From: Ursus arctos
Taxonomy: Eukaryota > Chordata > Mammalia > Carnivora > Ursidae
DNA: 64,000 nucleotides
Assembly: GCF_023065955.2 (NCBI RefSeq)
Contig: NW_026622997.1
Span: forward strand, 6,372,001 to 6,436,000
Reading direction: 5' to 3'
Program-made: the position numbers and the translations under genes
Notes under the pieces: generated by a model
The model's input: only the letters and a program-made list of their open reading frames with translations
Database searches by the model: none
Told to the model about the DNA's origin: nothing
In this document: positions 1 to 10,499 of the stretch, piece by piece
How the letters are laid out: the number at the start of each line of letters is the position of its first letter
How positions within the stretch are numbered: position 1 is the first letter of the stretch

Positions 1-82
1 TTGCTGGATCATAAGGTAGTTATATCTTAAATTTTTTGAGAAACTTCCACACTCTTTTCCAGAATGGTTGCACCAATTCAGG
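1..82 (-). mobile_element. L1 ORF2 3' fragment (antisense)
   Basis: The first bases (ttgctggatcataaggtag, then a gaaacttccacactcttttcc-type run) match the reverse complement of the LINE-1 ORF2 C-terminal region. The same block recurs at 41,210-41,290. It is cut by the window edge, so its true length is unknown. Confidence 0.6.
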
Positions 83-117
83 CTTGGCATTCATTCAACA
101 AAGATTGTTGAACTCCC

Positions 118-289
118 GGGGCGCCTGGGTGGCTCAGTCCGTGAAGCGTCTTGATCCCAGGGTCCTGGGATTGAGCCCCCCCATCGTGCTTCCTGCTCAA
201 CAAGGAGCCTGCTTCTCCCTCTCCCTCTGCTCCAGCTACTTGTGCTCTCTCTCTCTGTCACATAAATAAAAACCTTAAAAAAAAAATTA
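118..289 (+). mobile_element. Can-SINE (tRNA-derived SINEC), sense
   Basis: It has a GGGGCGCCTGGGTGGCTCAG head, a tRNA-like part, a pyrimidine-rich stretch and an A-rich tail containing AATAAA. It is flanked by TSDs at 100-116 (aaagattgttgaactcc) and 290-306 (aaagattgttgaattcc), 16/17 identical. The element is non-coding; short ORFs across it are chance. Confidence 0.95.
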
Positions 290-306
290 AAAGATTGTTG
301 AATTCC

Positions 307-829
307 TACCACAGACAGCACACGGCAAACTACTAGAGATAAAGTGGGAGCAAAAAAACACAGACCTTGCTCCTGCCATTAGGAACAAGAATGTGGAAGA
401 TTTGCTCCATAAACTAAATCTGCCCCATAATAACTTTCTTCTTAAATTGAAAGACATGTCCCAGCTGAAAATGTAGTGTCCTGTAAAGATGAGGTCTTAT
501 AGGACCTCAGACATGCAGGTTCCAGGTGGACAGGGCAAAATTGTCTGAGCTGCTGAGGGATAATTTAATGTCTTTGAATTACTTCAGTGTTTCTCATATT
601 CTAACTGGGCTTGTATCCAGTCCCTCACTCCATGACTTCTTGGACCTAGAGAAGTGAGTACAGGTTGGAAAGAACCTTATCATTTCTGCCACTCCAGGGG
701 CTGAAATAGTGAAGCATCAGGGCTCCCTTCAGAATCATCAATCCTTCCTTTTTTGGGGATCATTCCCATCAACATACAAATATGCTGTCATTTCTCTATT
801 AAAAAAAAAAAAAGTTCGTCTCTCTCTTG
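307..829. other. Unassigned non-coding stretch
   Basis: I see no gene, RNA or recognisable repeat here apart from a 13-base A run at 801-813. Confidence 0.5.
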
Positions 830-2085
830 ACCCCCTTTTCCTCATCACCTGTCACAGTTCTCTGCTCATCTTTGCAGAATTCTCAGCCAAGCTATTTATA
901 ATCTCTGTCCCCACTTCCCCTTTTGAAGTCCTCCACCACCCCCTGGGACAGCTCCTGTGAAGTCCCCCTGCCTTCCCAGTTCTCAGCAACTTCCCCTTTT
1001 CAGCAACACCTGACACAACCATCAGTCACTCCCTTCCTGAAACCCTTTCCTCACTGGCCTCCAGGACTCAGCCCTCTCTCTTGTCCCCCCACCCCTTGCC
1101 CACTTCACTGGCTCCTCCTCCAGGACCTTCTTTGCTTTTCATCCTCCTAACTGAAGTGTTGGAGTGGAGAACACCATGGAGCAGGCTTCCCCCTTATCTC
1201 ACTCAGACCTCTATCTTTAAATACAACCTACATGCTAATAACACCTAAACTTGTACCTTTTGTCCAGACAATCTCTTCTAAACACCAGCTGCCTCCACGT
1301 ACCTCTATGCACCTGTCTAAGAGACAACCCAAAGTGTAGCTTGCCCAAAACCAAACTTCTGGTCTCCCCCACAACCCTTACTCAGAGTACAGCAACTCTG
1401 CCCTCCCACTTGCCCAGGCCAAATGCCTTGGGGCGGACTTCAACCGTTCTTTCTTTCATATGCCACATCTAATCTAGCAGAAAATTCTTTTGATTTTACC
1501 TTCAAAATAGATCCAAATCCAACCACTTTTCATCACCATCCTGGCTGTGATCTTTCACCTGGATCATTACCAAGACCCTCCTCCTGGTAGCTCAATTTCT
1601 TACTATTCTATTCTCCACATGGCAGCCAGAACCTATCATCTCCCTGCTCCATCCCTCGCATGACTCCCCCTTTCACCCATGAAAATCCAGAATCCTTGCT
1701 TTACCTAAGAGGTCCTACATGAGATGTCCCCAAACACCCCCACTTTGTTATCTCCACATCATCCCTTTGACCTTATTCCCCTCCATTCTCCCTCCATCTG
1801 CTCCCCCAGCCACACTTACTGCCCTGCTACCCCTTAGGCACACCCTGCCCCGGTGAGTGCCTGGCTCACTCCCCTACTGCCTCCAGGTCTTTCCCTGACT
1901 CTGTTCTTCCTATGCTCCTCTGCTTGACCCTCTCCCACAGCAGGTATTCTGTGCCCTGTTTTGACTTTAGTGGCCTTCTCTCCTGCCAATGCATTATGCT
2001 CGCTCAGGACAGAGACTTTGGTTTGTCTTATTCAGTGCTGTGTCCCCAGTACCTAGAATGGAGCCTGGCTTGTGACAGAGAATCA
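830..2085 (+). mobile_element. Ancient L2-like LINE 3' region
   Basis: A long C/T-rich stretch carries the order of motifs typical of diverged mammalian L2 3' regions: a 'ccttcaaaatagatccaaat' block near 1,500, a 'cacctggatcattac' block near 1,556, and an end of the form 'caggacagagactttg...tgtccccagtacctagaat...gcctggc' at about 2,005-2,075. Short ORFs are interrupted and not gene-like. The L2 label is from memory of the consensus and is moderate. Confidence 0.5.
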
Positions 2086-2109
2086 ATCATATCTACGGAT
2101 AAAATAATG

Positions 2110-3235
2110 GGCACACTGTGGCTTTATGTCAAAAATTACTAAGATACAACACCAAAAGTGTGGCCCATAAAAGAGCAAATTAATAAATTGGATTTCATCA
2201 AAATTAAAAACTTCCCCTCTCTAAAAAAACAGATTGCTATGAGAAGGAAAAGGCAAGCTGCAAACTGGGAGAAAATACTTGCAAGTTATCTATCTGATAA
2301 AGGACTTGTATCTGGCATATATAAGCAAATCTCAAACTCAATAATAATAAACAATCCAATTTTTTTTAAATGGGCAAAATATTTAAGCAGACATTTCACC
2401 AAAGAACATAGAAGAATGGCAAATACACAATGAAAAGATGTTCAACAGCATTTTTGATTAGAGAAATGCAAATTTAAAACCACAATATCGTAGCGGCACA
2501 CAGCTACCTGCTAAATAGACTGGTCACATACAAAACGGGGATGTGGAGACACTAGAACACTCATGCACTGCAAACACGGATGAAAAATAGGGCAGTCACT
2601 TTGGAAAAGAGTTCCTAAATATGCAAACAGAGCCCTGTCATATGACCCTGATGTTCCACTCCTAGCTTTTTATCCAAAAGACATGAAAGCATATATCCAC
2701 ACAAAGACTTACATGTGAACGTTCCTAACAGCCTTCTTTGGAAGAGCCCCAAACTGCAAAAGCAACGTAAGTGTCCATCAGTGGGTAGACGGATAAACAT
2801 AGCATCACTTATTCATGCAGTAGGATACTACTTGGCAGTAAAAAGGAATGAACTATTGATACCTGCTACAACGTAGGTAAATCTCCAAATAATTACAATG
2901 AATGAAAAGAGCCCGAAAAAAATAAAAAAGAATACATACTATTTGTTTCCATTAATACAACATTTTAGAAAATGCAAACTAATCCACAGTGAAAGCAAGC
3001 AGATCAGTGGTTCCCTGCTATCGGGAGGAGAGTGAGGGGCTAGAAAGGAAGGATTACCGAGGTCACAAGGGAACCCTGCGGGATGCTTGTTTGCCACCTA
3101 GGTTGTTGTGATGGTTTCACTGGTACGTGTATAGGTCAGAAATACTCAATCGTACACTTTAAACATATGCAGTTTATTGTATGTTGACTCTGCCTCAATA
3201 AAGCCGTTAAAAATAAAATAGTAGTAATAAATTAA
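2110..3235 (+). mobile_element. Old L1 (L1M-type) ORF2 end plus 3' UTR, sense
   Basis: The block 'gagcaaattaataaattgg...aaacttcccctctct' matches decayed ORF2 sequence. It is followed by the typical 'tgtccatcagtgggtagacgg', 'ggatactacttggcagtaaa' and 3' UTR segments. The end reads 'cactttaaacatatgcagt...cctcaataaagc', with AATAAA at 3,197-3,202. Many stops and indels show it is long dead. Confidence 0.8.
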
Positions 3236-3244
3236 TAAAATGTG

Positions 3245-4640
3245 GGCGAAAAAATAAGTAAGAAAATTTAAAAATGTGTATCATATTGTCCTATGTACTA
3301 GCAACTGCAGCTCAAAAATTTAACTCTGAGGTTTCCAGCAGCAAAAGCGAAGAAGAAAACGTGATGCTCTAGGCTGAGAAGATAAAATCATGCTAATTGC
3401 TTTGAAGTACTGCTTTTCTGAGGTTCTAAGAAAGCCTTCAGAGAATTTCCTACGGGCCCTCGGGGAGGCGATCATAAGCAACGCCTCGGTAACACTAACA
3501 TTCACCTCCCATGCCCCGCTTTCTTACATCATTGCTCAGAGACGTCAGAATGTGGAAACACCGTGCAGTCCAGCGTCCATACTTCAGGGAGGTCTAATCG
3601 ATGTGGCACAGACGTGCCCCTTCAGATCGCCAAGCTCCTCCAAGTGCGACGCGTTAGTGGAAGAAGGGATGTGCCACGGTGGCATGGTGGGGGATGACAG
3701 GAACCCTCATCCCACAAATGGCAGTACTTCAGCAAATTTAAGGTAAAATGTGTCGGGATGGTTATTTAAACCAGCGTTCGAAGATCTCTGAGGAAGCCTC
3801 ATGAAGGCTAGACTGGACGATTCACGCAGTAGGAATTCAAGTGTGTTGTTCTTCCAAGAGCCCCCCCTCACCCATCACTGGAGCAGCCCTGCCCGCTTGG
3901 ACCTGCCCCAGGCCACTGCCACCTCCCTCCCCCACTTAGAGCCTGCATCTCTGGTCCCTGAGGCAATCCTTAACACAGGGTAAGTTCAGCAGCCAAGCTT
4001 TTGAGAAGTGAGCCCCAGAGTTCAAGGTTCTAACCTCTGGTGAGAATCTGAAGTTATCAAAATTTCATGAAGGCTTTGGGGATGAAAATCCCTGCTCTAT
4101 CCACAGTCCTTCAGGGGGTGGATTCACTCTGTGCACAGCTCTCGGGCATCTTAAACATTCTGCAGAGCAGGACCGGCAGCTTCCTGGGCAGGCCCCCCGG
4201 GGACCCCACAGCGCCCCGCGCCTCTGTCTCACACTCCATTCAAAGCTCTACTGTCATGTCTCCAAATTCTTAATATATTTTGAACATGGTCCCTGAATTT
4301 TCATTACACAGCTGGGAGCCCGCCTCTTAGTATGCACCACAGACCATCAGGTAATTTGTGTTAATTCATGTTGTGGAAAACGAATGATTTAGGAAACGGC
4401 ATGAAACAAGGTAAAATATAACATAATAATAAAGAAAACAAACACACACAAAGTAAAATAACTTCCTGTTCTGCTGGACCATTGGTAGCAACAGTTTAGA
4501 TCAGAAACTCATATTCAGTCTTCTTACGGTCAATCGCAAAGTTCTATTCATTATTACACAGACTTATACACACTGCAGATTAGACTCTGTCCCATAAAAT
4601 AATGCTTCGCAAGCACTAATACCTCACTTGAGGTATCTTG
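3245..4640. other. Unassigned stretch with a 118-codon ORF and a CpG-richer core
   Basis: No repeat family is recognised. An ATG-initiated open frame runs 3,390-3,746 (+) and ends just before a 'taag|gtaaaatg' donor-like sequence. Its translation has no recognisable domain and no codon pattern that argues for selection. CpG dinucleotides are clearly more frequent at 3,440-3,680 than around it. I do not call a gene. Confidence 0.4.
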
Positions 4641-4649
4641 TTGAAGTAC

Positions 4650-4740
4650 AAGTCCCGTTTCAGTCGGTCAGGCCCAGACTCAGCATCTCTCAGGTGGTCG
4701 TGATGCTGCTGGTCGGCCGACCACACTTCGAGTAGCAAAG
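4650..4740 (-). mobile_element. MER5A-like hAT non-autonomous DNA transposon fragment
   Basis: The stretch 'ctcaggtggtcgtgatgctg' followed by 'ctggtcggccgaccacactt' is the reverse complement of a MER5A terminal part. The element is short and diverged. The family name is from memory. Confidence 0.6.
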
Positions 4741-4794
4741 CTGGAAAATAGACCTGTCTACAGAGGAGGGTTACTTTGTCCAGTTTATATGTTT

Positions 4795-4885
4795 ATCATT
4801 TAGTGCCCGAGTGATCCAGGAGCAAGTTACTTCATCTCTCTGAGCCTCAAATTCTTCAAGGTACCCAGGGTAACTTTTCCTAAAA
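4795..4885 (+). mobile_element. MIR fragment, sense
   Basis: The run 'gagcaagttacttcatctct' then 'ctgagcctcaaattcttca' matches the conserved MIR core. The fragment is short. Confidence 0.5.
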
Positions 4886-4888
4886 TTC

Positions 4889-5088
4889 TTTCTTTTTTTT
4901 TTTTTTTTAAAGATTTATTTATTTGAGAGAGAGAGCAGGGGTGGGGGGCAGAGGAAGAGAGAGAGAATCCCAAGCAGACTCCCCACTGAGCATGGAGCCT
5001 GACCGGGGCTTGATCTCACCACCCTGAGATCACGACCTGAGCCAAATCAAGAGTGGGACACTTAACTGACTGAGCCACTCAGGCACCC
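4889..5088 (-). mobile_element. Can-SINE, antisense
   Basis: A 16-base T tail is followed by aaagatttatttatttgaga, a purine-rich body with many 'gagaga', a 'gatcacgacctgagcc' block and the inverted head 'gagccactcaggcaccc'. It is an older subfamily, diverged from the youngest copies in the window. Confidence 0.93.
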
Positions 5089-5104
5089 AGATTTCGTACA
5101 ATTA

Positions 5105-5290
5105 TTTCAAGGATCTAAGCAAAGTCGTTTTGCACAGAGTCCTTTTAACAACCACTTTATGAATCAGGCAAAGTAGATATTGTGATTCCAATTTTATGGG
5201 TGAGGTGCCTAAGATTTAGGGAGGTTAGCTACTTTGCCTACTGTTCCAAGCAGGTAAGCCAGGGCAAGGGCTTGGACCTTCATCTTTGGA
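5105..5290 (-). mobile_element. MIR, antisense
   Basis: The run 'gattccaattttatgggtga' followed by 'ggtgcctaagatttagggag' and 'gttagctactttgcct' fits the reverse complement of the MIR core. Diverged. Confidence 0.5.
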
Positions 5291-5444
5291 TGCTGGACCT
5301 CTTGGTCTTTGGCTCATTCAAATATTTCCGGTACGTATTTGACAGCAGGCTCTTGCCTTTACATCAGGCTAACTTACAAAGAGGCTTGCTTTACAATGAA
5401 GTTTTAAATTATACACCTTTTATAACCACTAGATCCTTTTTCCT

Positions 5445-5642
5445 GTTTTTTTTTTTAAAGATTTAATTTATTTATTTGACAGAGAGAGACAGCCAGCGAG
5501 AGAGGGAACCCAGGCAGGGGGAGTGGGAGAGGAAGAAGCAGGCTCCCAGTGGAGGAGCCTGACGTGGGGCTCGATCCCAGAACGCCCGGATCACGCCCTG
5601 AGCCGAAGGCAGACGCTTAACGACTGCGCCACCCAGGCACCC
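5445..5642 (-). mobile_element. Can-SINE, antisense
   Basis: It has an initial T run, 'gacagagagagacagccagc', 'gatcccagaacgcccggatc', and the inverted head 'gcgccacccaggcaccc'. It belongs to the younger type found repeatedly in the window. Confidence 0.95.
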
Positions 5643-6160
5643 GTTCAGTTTTATTTTTCAATCCCTTCTAATAGGTGTATAATGGTAATCTCCTTGTGAT
5701 TTTAATTTACATTTTTCTGATGTTAATGACGTTGAGCATCTTTTTCATGTGTTTGCCATTTGTATATCTTCTTTGGTGAAATACTTTCTTGAATCTCGTG
5801 CAAGTTTTTTTATTAGGTTGTTTATTTTCTTATTTTTGAGTTGACATGGTAACTTTCTTATGCGCTGCCTTTTCATATCTACATAAGTCTATTTTTGAAT
5901 CCTCTATTCCAGTCCATTAATCTACCTGTCTATTCCTGGGCCAGGACCACACTTTTTATTACTGTAACTGTTTTATTACTGTAAGAATGTATTTCATTCA
6001 TATAAGACAAGTCCTGCTTTATTATTTTTTTCAAAATATTCTCAGCTATTTTCAAATATTTATTACCAGATTAACTTTAGAATAATTTTGTCCAAGTTCT
6101 CCCCAAATTCTGTTGAGATGTTTACCTGAAATGATATTGAATAAAATAAAATAATTTCGG
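5643..6160 (-). mobile_element. L1 ORF2 fragments, antisense
   Basis: The blocks 'tgatgttaatgacgttgagc', 'ccatttgtatatcttctttg' and then 'ccagtccattaatctacctg' are reverse-complement ORF2 segments. The order matches the better-preserved antisense L1 at 41.3-42.1 kb, with an internal deletion between about 5,860 and 5,890. Confidence 0.65.
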
Positions 6161-6767
6161 AAAAATAACCCTTTAGAGTACTATCTTCCAATCCAAGAAA
6201 AGACAGATCTTTTCCTTTATTAAAATCTTTATTTGTGTCTGATGGGTTGATTTTTTTTTCAGATATTTGTATTTAGTCTGCTTTCATATCCATCATGCAC
6301 AGTCAGGAATAAAATCAGAAATGAAAACAGGACACAGGACACTTTTTGGCAGAGCTCTGGTTCAGTCCCAAGCCGGACAGGCTTGAGTCTGGACCATGAC
6401 AATGATGTTTTTTACATCTGTCCTATTTTAGCTATTTGTAAAACTTAGAGCATTAAATTTGAGGATTAGAAAAGCAAATAGCCCCAGTTACAGTTAAGAC
6501 GCCACCTCTTTATGCAGCCCATAACTCTTTTCAGTGAATGAAAACTCAGTTCTTTTTTCACCCAAGGGAGAGCTGACCTTTTACTGAGACATTCCAGAAG
6601 GAATCTACATTGCCACTGTGGATTGCAGCCACTCATATGTAGTTACACATTTGTGACATTAAAAATGCCACTTTCTTACTTTTTAGTATAAACATAATCC
6701 CATGTGAACACTTTTTTATTTTCTTTTGGAAAGAGCTATTTACCTGATGTACAAAAGAATTCTTGTA
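6161..6767. other. Unassigned non-coding stretch
   Basis: I recognise no gene or repeat. The sequence is AT-rich, and all reading frames are short. Confidence 0.5.
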
Positions 6768-6960
6768 GGGGCGCCTGGGTGGCTCAGTTGCTTAAGCATC
6801 CGACTCTTGATTTCGGCTCAGGTCATGATCTCAGGGTTGTGAGATCGAGCCCCATGTCAGGTTCCACACTGGGCATGGAGCCTATTTAAGATTCTGCCTC
6901 TCCTTCTCACTCTGTCCCTACCACCCTCTAAAATAAATAAATCTTAAAAAAAAAAAAAGT
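6768..6960 (+). mobile_element. Can-SINE, sense (first of a tandem pair)
   Basis: Head GGGGCGCCTGGGTGGCTCAG, 'gatctcagggttgtgagatc', and tail 'aaataaataaatctt' plus A13. The flank aagaattcttgta (6,755-6,767) resembles aaaaattctagta after the whole cluster, near 7,194-7,206, so the cluster may share one outer TSD. Confidence 0.93.
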
Positions 6961-6966
6961 TTCTCG

Positions 6967-7138
6967 GGTGCCTGGGTGGCTCAGTCAGTTAAGTATCTGC
7001 CTTCGGCTCAGGTCATTGAACCCCACATTGCACTCTGCTCAGCAGCAGGGAGCCTGCTTCTCCCTCTCCCTCTGCCTGTCACTCTGCCTACTTTTGCTCT
7101 TTCTCTCTAGCAAATAAATTTTAAAAATCTTTAAAAAA
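6967..7138 (+). mobile_element. Can-SINE, sense (second of the pair)
   Basis: Head GGGTGCCTGGGTGGCTCAG and a tail 'caaataaattttaaaaatct' plus A7. It follows the previous SINE's A tail directly. The flanks 'aaagtttctc' and 'aaattttctc' look like its own TSD, meaning it landed in the tail of the first SINE. The 60 bases after it (C/T rich, then A10) are a leftover of SINE-like 3' sequence. Confidence 0.9.
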
Positions 7139-7412
7139 AGAGAAATTTTCTCTCCCTCTCCTTAGTTCTCTGTCCCTCCCCCACTCAAGAAAAAAAAAAT
7201 TCTAGTAAATAAGAATGCAAAACATTGGCCTGCCTGCCAGGCTGCCTGAACTCTCCCTCTTAGTAGTCAATTGATCAAAGGGGTCAGTTTCATTCCCAGC
7301 TTCCTCTTGCTGACATCACTACATCTAGTTTTTACTTCATTTTCTAGAGACCAGTTTTTATAATCTATAATTTTGAAAAAAAAAATGGCTGTTTTATATC
7401 TGACTTCAAGTT

Positions 7413-7500
7413 TCTTTTTTTTTTATGTTCAGTTAACCACCATATAATACATCATTAGTTTTTGATGTAGTGTTCAATGATGCATCAGTTGTATATAATC
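7413..7500 (-). mobile_element. Very short L1 3' end, antisense
   Basis: A T10 tract is followed by 'atgttcagttaaccacc', 'atacatcattagtttttgat' and 'gtagtgttcaatgatgcatc'. This is the reverse complement of the carnivore L1 3' terminus also present at 59,344-59,459. It is strongly 5'-truncated. Confidence 0.75.
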
Positions 7501-8712
7501 ATTCTCAGTACCAGGGGAAGAGACAGCAGGATGAACAGGCACTGGTTCCTAAATGCTTCCACTCCGAGTGCCCAGTCTGAGCATGAGTGCTCAGATTTCA
7601 CTGGCCAGCACAAGTCACGTGCCTACACTTAACTTCAAAGGGGCAGGAAAGCACAATGCTCCTATGACCTTGGAAGGAGAAGAGAACCAAAAGAATGGCA
7701 AGCAAAACTATCTATGGTATCTTAAGGGGCTTCAAGTTAACCATGGTGCAAGAGACCAGTCCCAGAAAGGCAGAGGGACAGTTTGGTGCCTGCTGTTGGC
7801 TACAGACCTGGGCTCCCATCCCAGCCTGTCACCCTGTGCCAGTGGGATCCAGGTTTGGATGACAGACCATTAACTCATTTACAGCCAAGAACAGTGTTCA
7901 GTTTTAGCTCTGAACGAGCTTGTGAACTTGGAACTCATTCCAACAGCAGGAACTAAAAGGACCACAGATAAATTATATTGTTTATTCGTCAACATAGACC
8001 ACCCACCTCTTAATTACTCAGGTGCTTTGGTGACTTATTGAGTAACTTAGTCAGAAAACATTACACACAATACATTTAACATAAAAAGTCTGAACAGTGG
8101 AAGTCAACATAAACATGAAATTTCTGTATTTTCTACAATAGCTATTGTTTATGAGAATGGGGACCCATAGTTTTTCTAAATGAGAATCATTCACCCAAGT
8201 TTTCTGGTCGCAGATCATGTATCTTTCTTGTGGCATTATGTGGTTTTAGCATGAGCTTTCTCCCACCCCTAAGATCATATGGTAATTAATGAGGTATATG
8301 GGTTACTACACATCACCTTTTCCAGGCTCCCCCAGAGTGTTCTGTGGCTAAAAAGAACAATACCTGCACAGTGATATTGCTTCTGTTCTTTTTCTAGATG
8401 TGACTACCTGTCTCCCTTCATCCACTACGATGGTTTCTCCATTTGGGGAGGCTAATTCTAGCTGTTGTAATAAATAAATCTCAAAATCTCCATGGCTTCC
8501 TATAATACTAGTTTATTTCTCATTTACTTGAAATCTCAAATGGATATCCCTGATTGTCACCAATAGCAGGCCCCAACCCACAGAAGTATTCAGAGACCAG
8601 ACCAATAGAGAGACCACTGTCTTCAGCAATGCTTCCAAGTTTCCCCGAGGCACCCACATCCCACCCAGAGAAGATAGAAAGAAATAAATCAGAGAAAACA
8701 TATCCCTTCTGA
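7501..8712. other. Unassigned non-coding stretch
   Basis: No confident repeat or gene. An open frame of 106 codons at 7,553-7,873 has no recognisable domain. At 8,450-8,700 the block 'agctgttgtaataaataaat...agtttatttctcatttact' recalls an ancient LTR-like or DNA-type repeat that I cannot name. Confidence 0.4.
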
Positions 8713-9105
8713 ATTAGTTTCCTGGGGCTGCCTAACTAAGTATCACAGGCCTAAACAACAACAATATGGCTTAAACAACAACAATTTTTTTCTCATAGCT
8801 CTGAAAGCTAGAAGTCCAAAATCAAGGTGTTGGCAGGGTTGGTTTCTTCTGAGGCCTTTCCTTGGCTTGGAGGCGACCATCTTCTCCCTGTACCTTCACA
8901 TGGTCTTCTCTCTGTGTGTCTGTGTCCTACTTTACCCCTCTTATAAGGACAGCAGTCATTTTGGATTAAAGCCTACCCTTTCACCTCGTTTAACCTTAAT
9001 TACTTCTCAAAAGACTCTTCCCTTTAAATACAGTTACATTCTGAGGTACTGGGCTTTAGGACTTCAACAGAAGACTTTTGGAGGGAGACAGTTCAGTGCA
9101 TAGCA
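8713..9105 (-). mobile_element. MaLR LTR (MST/MLT1-type), antisense
   Basis: It begins 'gaattagtttcctggggctg', then a 'taaacaacaacaatttt' block, 'agaagtccaaaatcaaggtg', 'cttataaggacagcagtcat', and ends near 'ggacttcaacagaag...gttcagtgcatagca'. This matches the reverse complement of ERVL-MaLR LTRs. Similar copies in the same orientation lie at 35,697 and 44,583. Confidence 0.75.
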
Positions 9106-10499
9106 TGTTATGAATCACATTAGACTAAGAAATGGTCTTGGTCAAAGTAACTGACCAAAGCCAATCACAGAGCCCCACCTGGAAGGAAGGGCAGTTGGGA
9201 AGTGCTCTCTGTGCCTGGCAGTGCTTCCCAGCAACTACTCTCCACGATGGGAAGCGTGAGTCATAGGTGGACAGCTAGCCAGCTCTGCCACAGCAGGAAT
9301 GCTTTCCTGCGGGTCTCTTTCTCCCAACTGCCTCAAACATCATATTCAGATTGTTCAGCACAGGGAACCAAAAGCTCCAGAGGATTCTCATAGAATGCTA
9401 AAGTAAGTCAGTTCACTGCATACACATCTATACTTATGTCACATGATGAAGATGACAGTTTTTTGCATTGCATACTTAATGCAGATTAGACTTTTTAAAT
9501 TTTTAGTTACAAGCTGAGATAGTAATTACTGTCCTCACTGCCATCATCGAAAAAGAGTAAATAGTGTAACTAAAAGAGAAAGGGAGCTAGGAGAGCTAGG
9601 GATGCTGAAAAAGACCATCCATAATCCACAGCCAGTGCAAGAATGTTCCAAATGTCTGTCATAATCCTAATCCTTATATTCCAACCCTCAAAAATGTCAT
9701 CCCTCACAGAATTCTGACTTTCCAGATGTCTATACCACACTAGCTGATGTCAGGATCCACCCTGATGAATCACGGCTTAAATATCAGTTGATAGGACTCA
9801 GATATCCACAAGCTCCTATTCAAGCTAAAAGCTAATAAATGGAGACTTTCGGAAGTTATACAATATGTTCAAACACATATTCATTGTAACGAAGCAAGCA
9901 GAGATTTCATCTTGCTATATGAACATTTTCCTTATTTTAGGGCATTACATTTCTACTCAAGGATTCCCTAAAATACTGTAGATGTTGTGTCCTCTTGGAC
10001 TGTAACACTCCAAACATCCATGTGATATCCTGAGCCATCACTGTTGTTTTGGGGTTTTTTTGTGTGTTGGGGGGAGGGTTGCTCTCTCCTTTGAATGTCT
10101 TCAAGTTTGTCAAGCTCTAGCTTCCCAAATAAAATTCATTTTTACTTCTCTGATCCTAAAGATTGCCATTATTGAAATCTAATAAAATTGTTGCTTTCCA
10201 AAAAGCATCTTGAATGATAATTCTGAAAAGAAATTGTGGGACTCTGGGAAAGTTTGTACTTTTCACAAAGTAGACCCTTGAGGAAAGGGTAGAGGGTTCA
10301 TCAAAATCTTGGGTGGAGGAGGGGCAAAGACAAGATGCACAATTTGAAAGTGATCTTAATTGAGAATGGACACCCAAGAACAACCAAAATAAAAGTATGT
10401 TCCTTGGTTCATCTGTTTCCTTTCCACACCAAATGGGGAATGACTTCACAAGAGCCCTTCTTTCTCTGGGTGAGGGGCAGTATTTCCCTCAATGCAGAA
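9106..10499. other. Unassigned non-coding stretch
   Basis: No gene or confident repeat is seen. A T/G-rich run at about 10,045-10,080 (ggggtttttttgtgtgttgg) is low-complexity. Confidence 0.45.
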
